NCBI RefSeq assembly: GCF_901933205.1
Contig: NC_044585.1
Coordinates: forward strand, 5,394,001-5,458,000
DNA length: 64,000 nucleotides
Origin: Camarhynchus parvulus
Taxonomy: Eukaryota > Chordata > Aves > Passeriformes > Thraupidae
Reading direction: 5' to 3'
The notes beneath the pieces are model-generated. The model was not told where the DNA came from, did not search any database, and saw nothing but the letters and a program-made list of their open reading frames with translations. The position numbers and the translations under genes are program-made. This document shows positions 47,887-59,900 of this stretch, piece after piece; the first letter of the stretch is position 1, and each line of letters opens with the position of its first letter.

Positions 47887-50346
47887 TGAGTCTGGCATAT
47901 TCCTTTAAGTATCTTTATATGATCTTTTAGTATCAGGCAGTCATAATTCAGCCACTCACTTTAGATTTGATCACGGTAACTTGTATTTGCTTAAAGCTTG
48001 TAATTTCGGTTCATAACAAAGGGCAGCTTTGGGATCTGAAGAACCTGTACAAGGCAACTTCATTTGAATAAAGTTAAATTTTCGGTGGCTTCAACAGCAT
48101 GGTTTAAATCATAAATGTAACTTTGAAGAATTATTCTTGTTTGGGTTTTTTAACTTTTCAGCAGTATTTTACTTCACTTTTGACAGTTTCATACTGTATG
48201 CAGAGATAGGGTCATACATTTGTTCATTACAGTTCAGTTTATATTAGACAGAGTAGAGCACTCAGTCCAGTGCAGCAATACTTAAATTAGTGCTAAATAC
48301 ATTATTTCGCACTCACCCTGTCTTTTAAGCATTTAGTTATTTAGTTTCTAACAGTGTCATGTTGCTGCTGCTACAGACTTGTCCATTTTCTGAATAAACA
48401 GACCCACAGTTTGCTCAAAGAGTTGCACCCACACATTTTCTTGCCCCTCTCTTCCATGGAAGCACTGAGAGTGTGGAGAGGATCTGTATATTTGGGTTTG
48501 GATGATGTGATCTACTGGAGGAAAAGGAAGTGGGCATTCCTTCGTCATGTGGAATTCTCTAGGCAGGCACATGCACGCAGGAACAGACTCAAGGATGCGC
48601 TCTGTCATAGAAACTTCCACAAACACAGCAGCCTGAGAGCTTTGAACAGCTCTCACAGCCTGAGAGTGGCTTAGAGAAAGCCATTCTGGAGAGCTCAATG
48701 TCTATGCCAATAAAGCCACTGGTTGAGCTGGTCTTTTTATTGCTTTGTGTGCCTTGGAACACACTTTTACTGCATGCAGGAGTGTATCTTTGAAGGCAGC
48801 AAAGCTTTTGGATTGGCACAGTTACAGTGCTGGGTGAATTGTAACATCCTGGAAAATCCCTTTTAAATGCCAGACTAGGACTTGGATCATATCCAAGCAT
48901 TTGCAGCAGGCACACCACAACAGCTTTTGGAATTTAGCAGACATTTAAAACAGTACAGACACGTTCAGTAAAGCTAAGAGCACTTGAAGTTGAGCAGCAC
49001 AAAATAAACCAGGACACTGGATTAAGTGTAGCAAGATTCCTATGGGGAAATTACGCGCTTGCTGCTGGGTGAACAGGGGAGGGGGAGACTGCTGAGGAAG
49101 CTGAGCCTCAGGTTCATGATAAACACACTTACAGCAATATCAGTTCATCCACAGTGGCTGAACAGGGATTTCTAGGAAGACTCCTTAACTAGGAGACATT
49201 CCACCTGTTTGCAGGGAATAATGCCACAAGTATCCCAAGTGCTAATTGATAATGAGAGCAGATCTCATGCCCTCCTTCCTGGCTGCTGTCAGATGGCTGC
49301 TCACAGAGGAGCTGGTTCAGCTTCAGGCTGCCAGCTGGTAGGAAACTTTGGGATGATCCTCTGCCATCAGGCATGGCCTGAGCAGGAACTCCTACAGCTA
49401 TTAACTCACTTGGGATCTTTCCCAAAATCAATAAGCCTGTAGCTAAACCTGTAGCTGCAGATCTGCAGATTCCTAAACCACATCTGGCTGGCTATAAGCA
49501 GCTATAAAACTTCAAGCCAAGTCCCTCAATTACTTTCCTAAATTTATCCTATTTACAGAAATCTAAATTAAAATTAATCCTATTTTATATTGTATTTCTG
49601 GGTTCTGCAAATCAATGGTCAAATTGTGAGCAATGCAAAGCAAGCTCAGTTTTTAGTAACATACTTTAAAGCAGTCTTTGCCTTAGGAATGCCTCACCCT
49701 TGCTGTTACATGCTGTGTTAAGCCATCATTAGCTGCCTCAGTGCTTTAAAGGGATTTATCTGGTGCACTTGGGCAGCATTGGCAGGTTTTACTGGTGTCT
49801 TGCATGCAGTTTTATAAGTATTTCTGAAACTGAGTGATTGAAGACGTCTTTTTAAGTGGTAAGGTATGGGTTTGTAACAAATAGTGAGTCTGAAGTTATA
49901 GGACTGTACAGCCATTCTTATTGCAAGGCCAGTTTAGCAATAAGGATGGCTGCTCTGGTTTCAGACTCCTTCCTGACACTCTGGTGTCCCCTCTACTTAA
50001 TATTGTTGCATCTTGCAAAGATAACATCCAGCAGTATCCATGTCCTTTCCTTTTCTTTCCACCATTTACTCCCCAATGGATACAATAACATCTTTAGGCA
50101 CGTGCCAAACACTTCTGTCAGGTTCCTTTGTGACCTTTTGGATATTATAGATGGTTTTCAAAGTGACTATAGCAAAACTTGCATTTCTTCTCTTCTTTGA
50201 TTAGACTAAAAAATGCTAGCAAGGCCTAGAAATATTTCAGAGAGTTTGCTTCTCTAGATAGCCAGATCATGGATTTTTGCTGCTCTGAGCCCCTCTCATG
50301 CTTACAACTTCAGTACAGCTACAGAGGCACTGCTGCTGCTGCTTAC

Positions 50347-50394
50347 CTGAGATACTGCCAAAAAGCCAGACTGCTTTAAGCCAGGGTGAACAAA
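50347..50394 (-). other. Candidate minus-strand exon (unproven)
   Basis: The acceptor GGCTTCCTCATTTCCTTTAG|TTTG is close to ideal and the donor ATCTCAG|GTAAGCA is consensus. The interval is 48 bp, a multiple of three. Two frames are open: phase 0 gives FVHPGLKQSGFLAVSQ, and the frame entered with one leftover base is also open. The latter is the one that continues from the 57.4-kb candidate. The short length and two open frames mean that coding potential is untestable from sequence alone. Confidence 0.27.
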
Positions 50395-53300
50395 CTAAAG
50401 GAAATGAGGAAGCCACAAACTCTTTTTCATTTTGAATTTTGAGAGTTTTTCTTAATACTTTTTCACAAGTAGTAGATCACTAGTTATGAAGCCAAAGTTA
50501 CTTGTGATATTGGTACAAAAACACATTTTCAAAACATGTAGTTCATAATCTTTGATAAAGTAATCAAAGAATAACACCACAGAAAGGACACTTTTGTGTT
50601 CCCAGAAGATTTACACAAACTGTCTATGGAAACTCTAGGATGATGCTGGATTGTATTTAATGAAGTGTTAACTGATTTTGGGTTGTCTCTTATGCAACTC
50701 TCACATCCCTAAAAGGCTAAAATCACAGTGTTTCTGCAGCATGTAAGGGAAAGAGAAGAGCAAGTGTAGATGAGAAACTGATGACAAATTGAGCAATGTA
50801 AACCATTTTTTTACTGTGTTATAAAAAACTGAAAGCTCAGAATCATCATCTCAGCAGGAACAAATCTAGTTTTCCCCAGCTTCTGGGAAAGGTTGGTTTC
50901 CCATATAATTCCAGAACGGCCCCATGTCCCTGGGACAGTGAGATGCTGTTGTCCTATAAAGGTGATGACCAGTAGCCAAGGCATAATATAAAATGTACTG
51001 AATATGAGAAAAAGACCTTGAGCTGGAAAATCAACCTATTGAGGCAGAGCCTTGCTGTGCTGGTCGGAAAACAGTTGTTTTTTATGCACAAGGCAGGAAC
51101 TGAAGGCCACAAATGCAAGTGTCAAACCTCCATTTGCTGTGATACATCCCTTTGCCCATTTACAACTGCAATTTCTGTGGCATTTTGGCACAGGTGCCAA
51201 AAGCTCTGGCAGTGTAAAAGAGAGAGTAGGCTGAGCAACAGTACTGTAATATATGGGTTGAATAAGAAATAAATGCCAGGCTTATGGGAAATCTTAGGTC
51301 ACAGAATATTAAAATAAACATTCAATGTGGTAGCACACCTGTTCTCTCTCCCCCCTGGCACAGGTACAATGTTACAAGACGTCCCAGATGTTCTGCTATA
51401 GCTTCTGCTCATTGGGAGGACATTTTTTGAATTAAATATTTACACAGACTGCTCAAAATTTCCTTAGAGGAGATGGGAAGCTTGAAGTCCACCAGCATGT
51501 TACTAAGAAAATGCCTTATTTTGGCCTGCACATAGCACTTGAGACGCAGCCAACTGAAAATTCATCTACTGTAATAATGATTGTCCCAGTGATTTACTTA
51601 TCTTTGAACGGACATTACAAGCTCCATAGCTTTTAGCCACAAATTTTGAAAGCTTATGGTCTATTTTTTCCAGGTCATTAATAAATTTAGGATGTCAGCC
51701 TCAACAGCAAACCTGGAATACTCAATTACTGTTTTTGTTTCACTGTGAGGTGCAGCCAATCTTAACAACTATTTTCCTTAATGCTGCAATTTGCAATGAA
51801 ACCACACAATTAACCTCCTGTTCTAAATGGATTCATATAGGTGTTATTTTTGTGTCAAAACAGTGCATATTCCAGACAATGTGTAAATTCATATTATAGA
51901 GGCCTCCTTGGTATTTGTGGAGTTTCTGGTTCCAAGAGGTCATCTGAAGATGTGCTCACAAAAAATACTTTTGGTTAAACTTGGCAATCATTTAAGAAAA
52001 AGAAAACCCTGATACACTGGAATTTTTATCTAGCAAGGGAGGATTAGCAGGGAATTTTCTGTGGAAAATAATATCTTGAGGGGTCTGCTGCAGCACTCTT
52101 TCCTCAGAGAGTCTTCAGGGCTGTGGTTAGAAATAGGATGTTTGCAATTGCTAATGTGACATGAAAACTCTAAACAGCCCTCAGGTCTGCTGAACATTCC
52201 CTCCATAACATGTGAGGGAGCCCCAAACAGAGTGCTCCAGGGATCAGTCCGCACTGCCAAGTCAGAACTGTGTCCATGGAAGGGACAACCATCCTCACCG
52301 GCCATCTCTCTTGGGCTTCTGACACTATGCAGCCAGTAGATCAAATAACTTTAAGGGGCTTGGAGCTTAAATTGGAAGCCTTTACTTTTGAACTAAGATT
52401 AACAAAAGCTTCCAGAGTTCTTCCCCTTTCCCTCCTAAAGAGGATTCTTAGGCCTTGACTAGCATATACCAACAAAAGATGATTGATGAGAATATTCATT
52501 GTCTGCTGCTTGTTTCATTTAGTAAGCACTTGGGAATCAGAGAAAAAATGTAAACCAAAACCAATTCCTAATATTTCATGTGTGAGAGGAAAATCTTTCT
52601 GTAAAATACTCTGATAGTCCTATAAAAATGTTGTATCTGGAAAATAACAGCAGCTTTTTGGGAAGGAGATTTGTTGTTGAGCTGACTGACTTCCCAAATC
52701 CTTCCTCAGAATTCATGATTCTTATCTGTAAGCCCTCAGTCAGAACTGGAGGTACTCTGACAACTCATTCTGTTTCTAGCACAGCACTAGCAGGGCATCA
52801 CCAAGGTGTATCACCGAGCACCCTGGGGCTGCTGATGGCAGAGGTTGGCACAAGCTGACACACAGCACTTCTCTTTAATCACATCACTAAGGAAAGTATT
52901 CCTGCTTGGAAATTCTTGATACCATGAAGACACAAGTAAAAGGTTAATTTTTTTAACCAAAATATCAATTTCTTTCTCTTAAGCTCCATCATCTTAAGCA
53001 GCCAATACTTCTCCATGTACAGGTGCTCTATAACCACCCACTCTCACAGAGGAGCAGCACCTAAGGTAGCTTTTGTGATGGACAGCATTAACTGCCTCAG
53101 CAATGGGATGAAATTAAAACTTATTTATGCCAAGTACTGTGTCATTCTCAAAGATGCAATCCTGTTTACTTACTGCACTGGCAGCCAAGCTCTGACTGCC
53201 CCAGATGGAGCAGATTAATTCTGATGCATTCCTTCTCTCTCAATGCGATCCACTGATTGTGGCTCTGTAGCCCAAAAGCTTCACTTGTAACTCCATGAAG

Positions 53301-53543
53301 TGTCAGAAATCACGGTATTTATTAAATCTCATTCTACATTTGAAATTGGTGGTAGCTTAAAGAGTAGGCTTGTATATATCACAAGGTCAGAGTGAATCAT
53401 AACACGCTAAGGCTGGCTGTGGTCATCTTCAATGACACGTCACAGTGGGAAAGTGTCTCCCAGAAGGGAAGAGTAAACCAAGTACAGGGATGGCAGAGCT
53501 GGAAAGACCACTGCAAAATAAGCATATTCCATTTTCCCTTCAG

Positions 53544-53654
53544 AGGCCTCCCATCTGGAACAGCACAGGAAGAGGAGCAGTTCCTATTGTCTGTGGCCCA
53601 TGGCTGGCAGCACTGCCATCTGCTGATCCACACAGCTGTGTTGGAGCCTTGACG
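53544..53654 (+). other. Candidate plus-strand exon (unproven)
   Basis: A strong acceptor (CATATTCCATTTTCCCTTCAG|AGG) and donor (CCTTGACG|GTAAGG) bound 111 bp, 37 codons open in phase 0 (RPPIWNSTGRGAVPIVCGPW and onward). A second frame is also open until a TGA at the very end. It does not share phase with the other plus-strand candidates in a consistent chain. Confidence 0.18.
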
Positions 53655-54139
53655 GTAAGGCAGCCATCCATCTCTGCCCACAGCCTGCTCTGATTTCAGC
53701 AGTGCTGCAGGAGAGTCTGAAATGCAGGTCTGCTCAGCTCTGCTATACTCCAGCTGGAGCCAAAGCCAAAACCACGGGATATCAAAGCACAGCTGACCAT
53801 TGCATTAGTTTCTTGGATCTCTGTCAAAAAGCTGTTCCCCAGAATTACAGATTGAACCGTGGCAAAGAAAAAAAAGACTGTCTGCCTTAAAGTAGGTTCC
53901 TGTAACGAACAGCAAGTGGTTCTTGATACAGGCCAGCAAATTTCTGCCTGAGGGCTGCCCAAGGAGCTCCCAGTCCAGCCCAGTTAACCCGTTCCTCCCA
54001 AGCAGGCAGCCCCTACATTTGTGCTGGGCAATTGCTCAACCCCCCTCTGACAGAGCCAGCATTCTTCCAGGAATTCTGCCTGTGCCTGGGTACTGGGAGA
54101 CCATGTGGCAACTCCACTCACTGCGTGTGGCCAGCTGTA

Positions 54140-54190
54140 CAATTCCATTATGCAAATGACAATACTGATAATTAAAAGTGTTTATCAAGT
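54140..54190. promoter_or_regulatory. Octamer plus homeodomain site cluster
   Basis: A perfect octamer ATGCAAAT (POU-factor site) lies at 54150-54157, with TAATTA at 54169-54174 and a forkhead-like TGTTTATC at 54179-54186, all within 40 bp. Confidence 0.25.
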
Positions 54191-55340
54191 AACCACAGAG
54201 GAATGGGGCTCTTCTCCATGACCAAGCTGCACTCCCCATTGTGGTGGGACTATTTAATGTGCCTATCTGTTATCTTTGCTACAACTGCCTCAGGAGTTAT
54301 CCAAGACACCAGCACGCAGTCACTATTTGTCTAGGATATGACTGACCTTCTTAGGATATTGACAAAATAAGGTGTCTGGCATTTGTAATTTGGCATTTAA
54401 CACCTGGAAATTAGCTCTGCAAATTTAACCTGTATCCCCCTCCTTTTCTAAAAAAAAATTAATTTTTGAAATATGAGAGTTTCAGCTAGAAAAACAGAAG
54501 AGAATGTCTGGCCAGGTCATATGCAGAAGAGAAGCTTCTATGGGACCTGCTGTAATGTTGGTGTTTTCTCAGATCTGTTTAAAGAGAAAACAAACCCCAA
54601 AATCTCACAAAAATTAGAGAGTATCCACCAGCAATGTAAAGTTTAAAAAGGTGAAAGAATTGCATTAAGTACTAAGACAACTATCAAATGGGTTGATTTT
54701 CACAGGGGAATATATCACACCACAGATTTTGCACTCACAACCACTACTATAAATGGGCTTCAAGGGCAAAATGATGTGGAATTCATTTGAAAGTAACAAT
54801 TGGAGGAAAAAAAATGGAAGTGAGTTCAGAAATTTTAGAGCAAAGAAACCAAAGCTGGTCACCAAGCAGAGACAGCCTGAGAGAGAGGGACTAGCTGGGG
54901 TCACCCTGGACAACTTGCATCCTACCGAGTGTCACCATTCATTCCACCAGCAAAGTGACTTAATCTTACACTGGAGCAACCCAGACACCTTTGGAAGGAG
55001 GTGATGTTTTACTTTACATAACTCTGAGGAACTAATTCATTTCTCTGATTAGCCTTGAGGTTCCAGCTGGGATTCAAACAGCTGTTTCCTGAGGAATAAG
55101 ACTGTAACCTTTGAAGTGACTGTCAAGCACACCAAAAGGCTTTAAGAGCGTACAACTTATTACTTGTGATGTGGGCTGCCAAAATTATTTCTGCAAAAAT
55201 GTCAAAACCAATTAACAATTTGACAAAACCAAAACAAACGTAATCTTTTGATGACCATGATAAGACTTGTCAAGACAATTTTGCAGATATCCTGTGTCCC
55301 AGTTGCTAGCTCTGAAAAATAACAGCGTTCTATAAATTAT

Positions 55341-55401
55341 TTTTATATTAATTAAATAATATTTTATATTAATTAAATAATATTTTATATTAATTAAATA
55401 A
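55341..55401 (+). repeat. 21-bp AT minisatellite, 2.9 copies
   Basis: Three near-identical tandem units of TTTTATATTAATTAAATAAT plus A lie at 55341-55361, 55362-55382 and 55383-55401. The unit contains TTAATTAA and TAATTA, so the array holds several homeodomain-type sites and is strongly A+T rich. Confidence 0.92.
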
Positions 55402-56382
55402 TTTTACTCCTATTTTGCTACAAATATGATCCACTATTTCCTACATTCATTCTGAATTTTTAGGGGGTAAGAACAATGACATTAGCATAACAACAAAGTT
55501 CTGCAGTTCTGAAGGGAAGACAAAATGGCACTTTTGTTAAAAGTAAGTAAATTTACTGAAGACACTGTATGACCTTGATACCTGATGTCTAAACCCAACA
55601 ACATGGATTCATTTGGCTACATAAAAACACCTGATGATTATTCTTAACAGACACACCATGATTCTGAAATTTGATCCCAGGCAACTCTGAACTTTTCTAT
55701 GGTTCCATGGGGATCTTGGAGAGATTCATTGGATAATACTACAACAGCTGGGATTCCTCAAGTATAAGCAGCATGGGAGGAAATCCAATTTTCATACCCA
55801 TATAAAGATCCTTCAATAGGGCTGACAGTTGTTAATTGCCACCTCTGCCATTTTTTCTCTCCCATTGGAAAACATGGTCATCAACAGAATTAAGTTAGAA
55901 TTTATTGTATAAAATTTCGAGGAGAGAAAGAGAAAAGTGACAGAAAATATTGCAGTCACTTGCAACTGTTAAAATGTGTCTTGCTGGCAGCTTCATTTGA
56001 AGAAAAAATATAATCTCCAGTAAAAGGTGATTTATCACAATGACATCTCAACACCACTCTCAGCAAGAGCCACTTAATACACACACAAAAATGAGAATGA
56101 GAGGCAGAACACAGAAGAGAATAAAACCCTTGCATTTCTGATACCTTCAGAAATGACAGTCTTCTTCTCCTTCACTCCCCACATAAAGGTAGCTTTCTCA
56201 CCAGGCTCCCAGTCCAACACCCTGGCACATTATCCACTAATCTGAGTTGCTTTCATTGAAAGAGACTTATTTTTATGCTTGTTTTTTATTATGTAAAAAA
56301 AAATTGTATCACACAAGAATTTTAAGAAAAAACCCAAATATTTTAAAGGTTTAGGTTTTTATTTTAAATCAATTGAATTGGT

Positions 56383-56526
56383 GACCCTGAGATTAGCTCT
56401 GTTGGTTACAGCAAGGTTCTAATGACACCAGGTACAGCATTTTGGTGCCTGTATGGGTCATTGACTTAAGAGTTGGGCTTGATCCTTGTGGGTCCCTTCC
56501 AACTCAGAATATTCTGTGATTCTGTC
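56383..56526 (+). mobile_element. TguSINE1-like SINE (tRNA-Ile head, CR1 tail)
   Basis: This is a composite non-autonomous retroposon. The 5' part, about 56385-56460, resembles a decayed tRNA-Ile: an A-box-like TAGCTCTGTTGGTTACAGC at 56394-56412, then GTTCTAATGACACCA where tRNA-Ile has its AAT-anticodon loop, and an acceptor-like 3' arm ending TATGGGTCA. The 3' part (CACTTAAG-type junction onward, about 56461-56526) is a CR1 3' end: GATCCTTGTGGGTCCCTTCC, then AACTCAGAATATTCTGTGATTCTG with the ATTCTGTG octamer typical of CR1 termini. A tRNA-Ile head plus CR1 tail is the known design of TguSINE1, a passerine SINE thought to be moved by CR1 machinery. The B box is badly eroded, so this copy is probably transcriptionally dead. 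A C13-A10 run follows about 30 bp downstream. Confidence 0.85.
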
Positions 56527-56555
56527 AAACATCTGGCTACCGTTCCCCACCCCGT

Positions 56556-56578
56556 CCCCCCCCCCCCCAAAAAAAAAA
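56556..56578 (+). repeat. C13-A10 homopolymer junction
   Basis: Thirteen C are followed directly by ten A, about 30 bp downstream of the SINE end. The C-rich lead-in (CCGTTCCCCACCCCGT) suggests a slippage-prone site, and base calls here may be unreliable. Confidence 0.85.
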
Positions 56579-57373
56579 TAATACTCTTAAATCAAAAGTT
56601 ACTTTTTAATTTCATCAAAAAGCAATTTTTCTAGGGGGGAAGGTTAGAAGGCCTTTGGCAAAACATTTTTACATAAACCAAATGAATTAGTAAGTCCTTA
56701 CAAACTTAGGGCCTGGTTAGTACTGCATTAATCATGAGAGCAGTAACAGAATTTCAGTCTGTTTTGAGAACACAAGCTTTGCTCTCCTGCACAATAGCCA
56801 ATTTTCCTGAGGCATGAACAGAGGAGAAACAGACCCAGCTGAAGGGGTCTGACAGGGCACAGGGCTCCGCTTTCCCTGGCCACTGTCTGCAGGTCACGCT
56901 GTCCCAGTCCAAAGGCAGTGATGTAATGATGTACAGGAATTACAGACTTTGTCCCTCCTCAGCACCTCGCACACAGACAGAGAGTACAGCCCTTCCTTAT
57001 GATACTGCCTGAGCTCACAATGCTCACAAAAGATGACATTCCTGGTTCAGAGGGCAGCACAGCGATTCTGGGACCTGCTCCCTCACAGACAGCACTCATT
57101 AGAGTGCTAAAATGAGCTACAAGTGTGAAATGAAAACACAGTCACAGCTCCTTTCCCCTCCCTGAAAGAAGTCATTGCAATATTTTTCAATGCAAGATGA
57201 AAACTGGCCAGATGACAGCTCTGATTTAAGTCATCAGGTAGTGTCAAGGCTTCTTAAGAAGGAAAAAAAGAGAAGACAAAACATAGATGTAGCACTTACA
57301 AGCTCAGCATCTTGCCAGCTACAGGATTCCCTAGCATCCAAATATCTGCTAAAGAACAGCTCCGTTCACTCAC

Positions 57374-57431
57374 CTGCAGCACAGAACTTACAACAAGGCC
57401 ACTTATTCAGTCTTACACCCTCAGCAAAATC
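57374..57431 (-). other. Candidate minus-strand exon (unproven)
   Basis: A very good acceptor (AACTGCCTTCCTTTGTAG|GATT) and a perfect donor (GCTGCAG|GTGAGTGA) bound 58 bp. Only one frame is open: it enters in phase 0, leaves one base over, and encodes DFAEGVRLNKWPCCKFCAA. The four cysteines in 20 residues are notable, but no family is recognised. Together with the candidates at 63.5 and 50.3 kb it forms the best-scoring splice-site series in the window. Confidence 0.27.
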
Positions 57432-59579
57432 CTACAAAGGAAGGCAGTTTTATTTGGCATGAGTTGCTGTGGATATCAGTGTATCTTGTTTTTAAATTAG
57501 CTCAGGTGTGGTTTAAACAATAGAAATAAGGGACGCTGAGGAATTTGAGAAAGCCTGAGGATGCAGTTCCCTTCAGTGATCATATTTAAAGATGTTATAT
57601 TCAAAAGCATTTCCTAAAAAATAATTCCTCAATAGGCACAAACTCTATTACAAGTTGCATTGGGAGAAAATTACAGTAATATCACTACTTTAAGAGTTCT
57701 TCTCAATTAATTCCCCAAAAAGATAGATCCTTAAGCAGCTTGGTTCCAGATTTTCACTTCTGTCAAAAAAAAAATGGGGAAAGAATAAAAATAGCAGCAA
57801 AGTTATGCAGTGAACACTCTCTTTGTCTACTACTGTAGTATAAAGCAACAGAACCAGCAATAAGTAATCAGAGCACTGGAGTGGGAATAAGTAAAACAAT
57901 GCACCTATGAAACAAGGGAATCAGCATAGTATCTGGAAATTATGTTATTTCTTTTAATACAGTAGTACAAATTTGTTTCCTCAATTGAATCATAAGTGAC
58001 CAATAGAAGAATAAAGATCAATGAAGACCCTAATGGTAAGCAATTGAAAATGATTGCAGCTGTATCTTTTGCAGCCTTGTATACAAAATACCCAAAGAAA
58101 TGCCCAACAGATGCAAAAATAAACAAACTAACAAATGATGAAACAGCTCCCTGGCTGGGTTTTGTCTGCCAAATCTCTGCCTGGAGAGGACTTTTATGTC
58201 CGTGTAATGAAGCCTCAAAATTATGGACTTACAAAGGAAACAGCTGCTTGGCCATAATGGTGATTACCCTGGTCAGACTGAGAGCACCCAACCTTGAGGC
58301 TGCAGCTCAGGGCACCCGACTGGTGCAACACAGGACACAGAGCTGGGACTGAACTGGTGCCACTGCCCAGAGCTCGGCGCTGACTCATGTGTGCCCTTTG
58401 TCACAGTGTAGGCTGAGGACCAGGACCAGGCCAGTGCATCTGGCTGGCTGTGACAGGTCCTCCCAGGGAGGACTAAAGGCTGGGTGGGCTTGATACAGGC
58501 CATGGGGCACCATCAGGAGGTGGTGGGATATCAGAAGTGACCCACTGTGGCCCAACTCACACATCCTGTACAGCTTGTGGCAGCTTTTAGCTCACACTGA
58601 GAGGTAGTGGGGGCCACGTCCTTCTCCCACTGGTGTCTGAAGGTGACCCCAAAACCCATACTGAGACACCATCTCGGGCTCCAGAAGCAGAAAGGTACTC
58701 CCCAGTACCTGCAGTATTACCGCTGAAATTATCATTATTGCACTTCTGTCATCCAAATGGCCTATGGACCTTAAAGCACCTCTGGGCACACAGCTGTCCA
58801 TCTCGCTGATGAGCCTCCTTGCTCTCCACAGAAGGTGGCCCTGGCCCATCTGCTTCCGTAGCACCAGCTGTTTGAAGGGAGAAGAGATTGTGTCCTGTCC
58901 TAAGTGCAGTATGTCCTTCTCCAACAAACATTATATTTGGGGCAAACCCAGACAAAAACTAATCAAGTGTTTTCCTCATGGTCATTTGGCAACCTGGGTG
59001 TGGTCAAGCCTAGAAAGCAGGAATCTTGACTCAGTTTCCTATTCCAGGTGCCAGAAATAAACCATTGCTTACCACAAGTGCTATTCCCCATATTTATCTT
59101 GATTGCCTATATAACTATGAATAGTCACAAATAAGACACTCCCAAAATTCTTCTGCTCATATTATCCAGCAGATGGAATCTGAGATTCCCATTACCACAG
59201 ATGCTGCCTTGAATGGTGGAGGCACCAAACCGAAATGGACAAGTGCTCTGGCTTGTACAGAGCTTATCATTTTGGTACATATTTACCTGAGATAAAATCA
59301 TCTAGTATTTATTCAGCAGCTGACAAAGGGGACCACTTGCTAACAACATCTGCCCTATAATTCCATACTGGCACAACAATTTTTTGGCTCAGAATCTGCA
59401 GTGCTAACTGCACAGCACCACCTTGGAAGTGCAGAAATGTTCACACATAAACTGCTCCTTCCAGTTAAAAGAGCACTCAGGCTGTAAAAGTTGCTCCAGT
59501 ACTGCTATGCACGATAGGGTGCTTTTAAACATGTCATCTGCCAAATACGTTTTCTGACAGAAAGTGATCCCTGGGATGA

Positions 59580-59900
59580 TACTGGATCATATCTGTATGA
59601 ATGGAGTTAAGCGTGGTTTGTAAGCGACCAAGACAGCAATATTTCAAGATGCAGACAACAGATTACAGACAAGTGACAAGGCTGATCTCGGCAGCTGCAA
59701 TTAACTGTCTTTCCTTCAGTCTCTCCTGCACAGTTGTAAGAAGGGCCGCGTTTTCCTCCTGCTGATGAAGGTTGATTAGCAGTCAGGTGAGGAGAGGCTC
59801 TGGGGAAGGCATGATGCATTAATTAAATCACTTCTACCAGCTAAGTGATGACACTTTGATTTATAGCAGAGCTCATTCAACCAGACACTGGCATTTCCTG
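59580..59900. promoter_or_regulatory. Enhancer-like motif block
   Basis: The block carries GCAATTAACTG near 59697, GGTTGATTAGC near 59770, TTAATTAA at 59819-59826 and a few CpGs (GGCCGCG at 59745) without recognisable repeats. A minus-strand frame across it shows no domain. Function is inferred. Confidence 0.2.

Larger units (their letters stand above)
47887..56382. other. Mostly gene-free stretch
   Basis: Unique sequence containing the candidate exons at 50.3 and 53.5 kb, the octamer cluster at 54.15 kb and the AT minisatellite at 55.3 kb. The 106- and 113-codon frames overlapping on opposite strands at 48.36-48.70 kb show no domain. Confidence 0.5.

Noticed and set aside
56385..56460. A functional tRNA-Ile gene
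   Set aside because: The stems and B box are eroded and the segment is fused to a CR1 tail, so it is the head of a SINE and not a tRNA gene.
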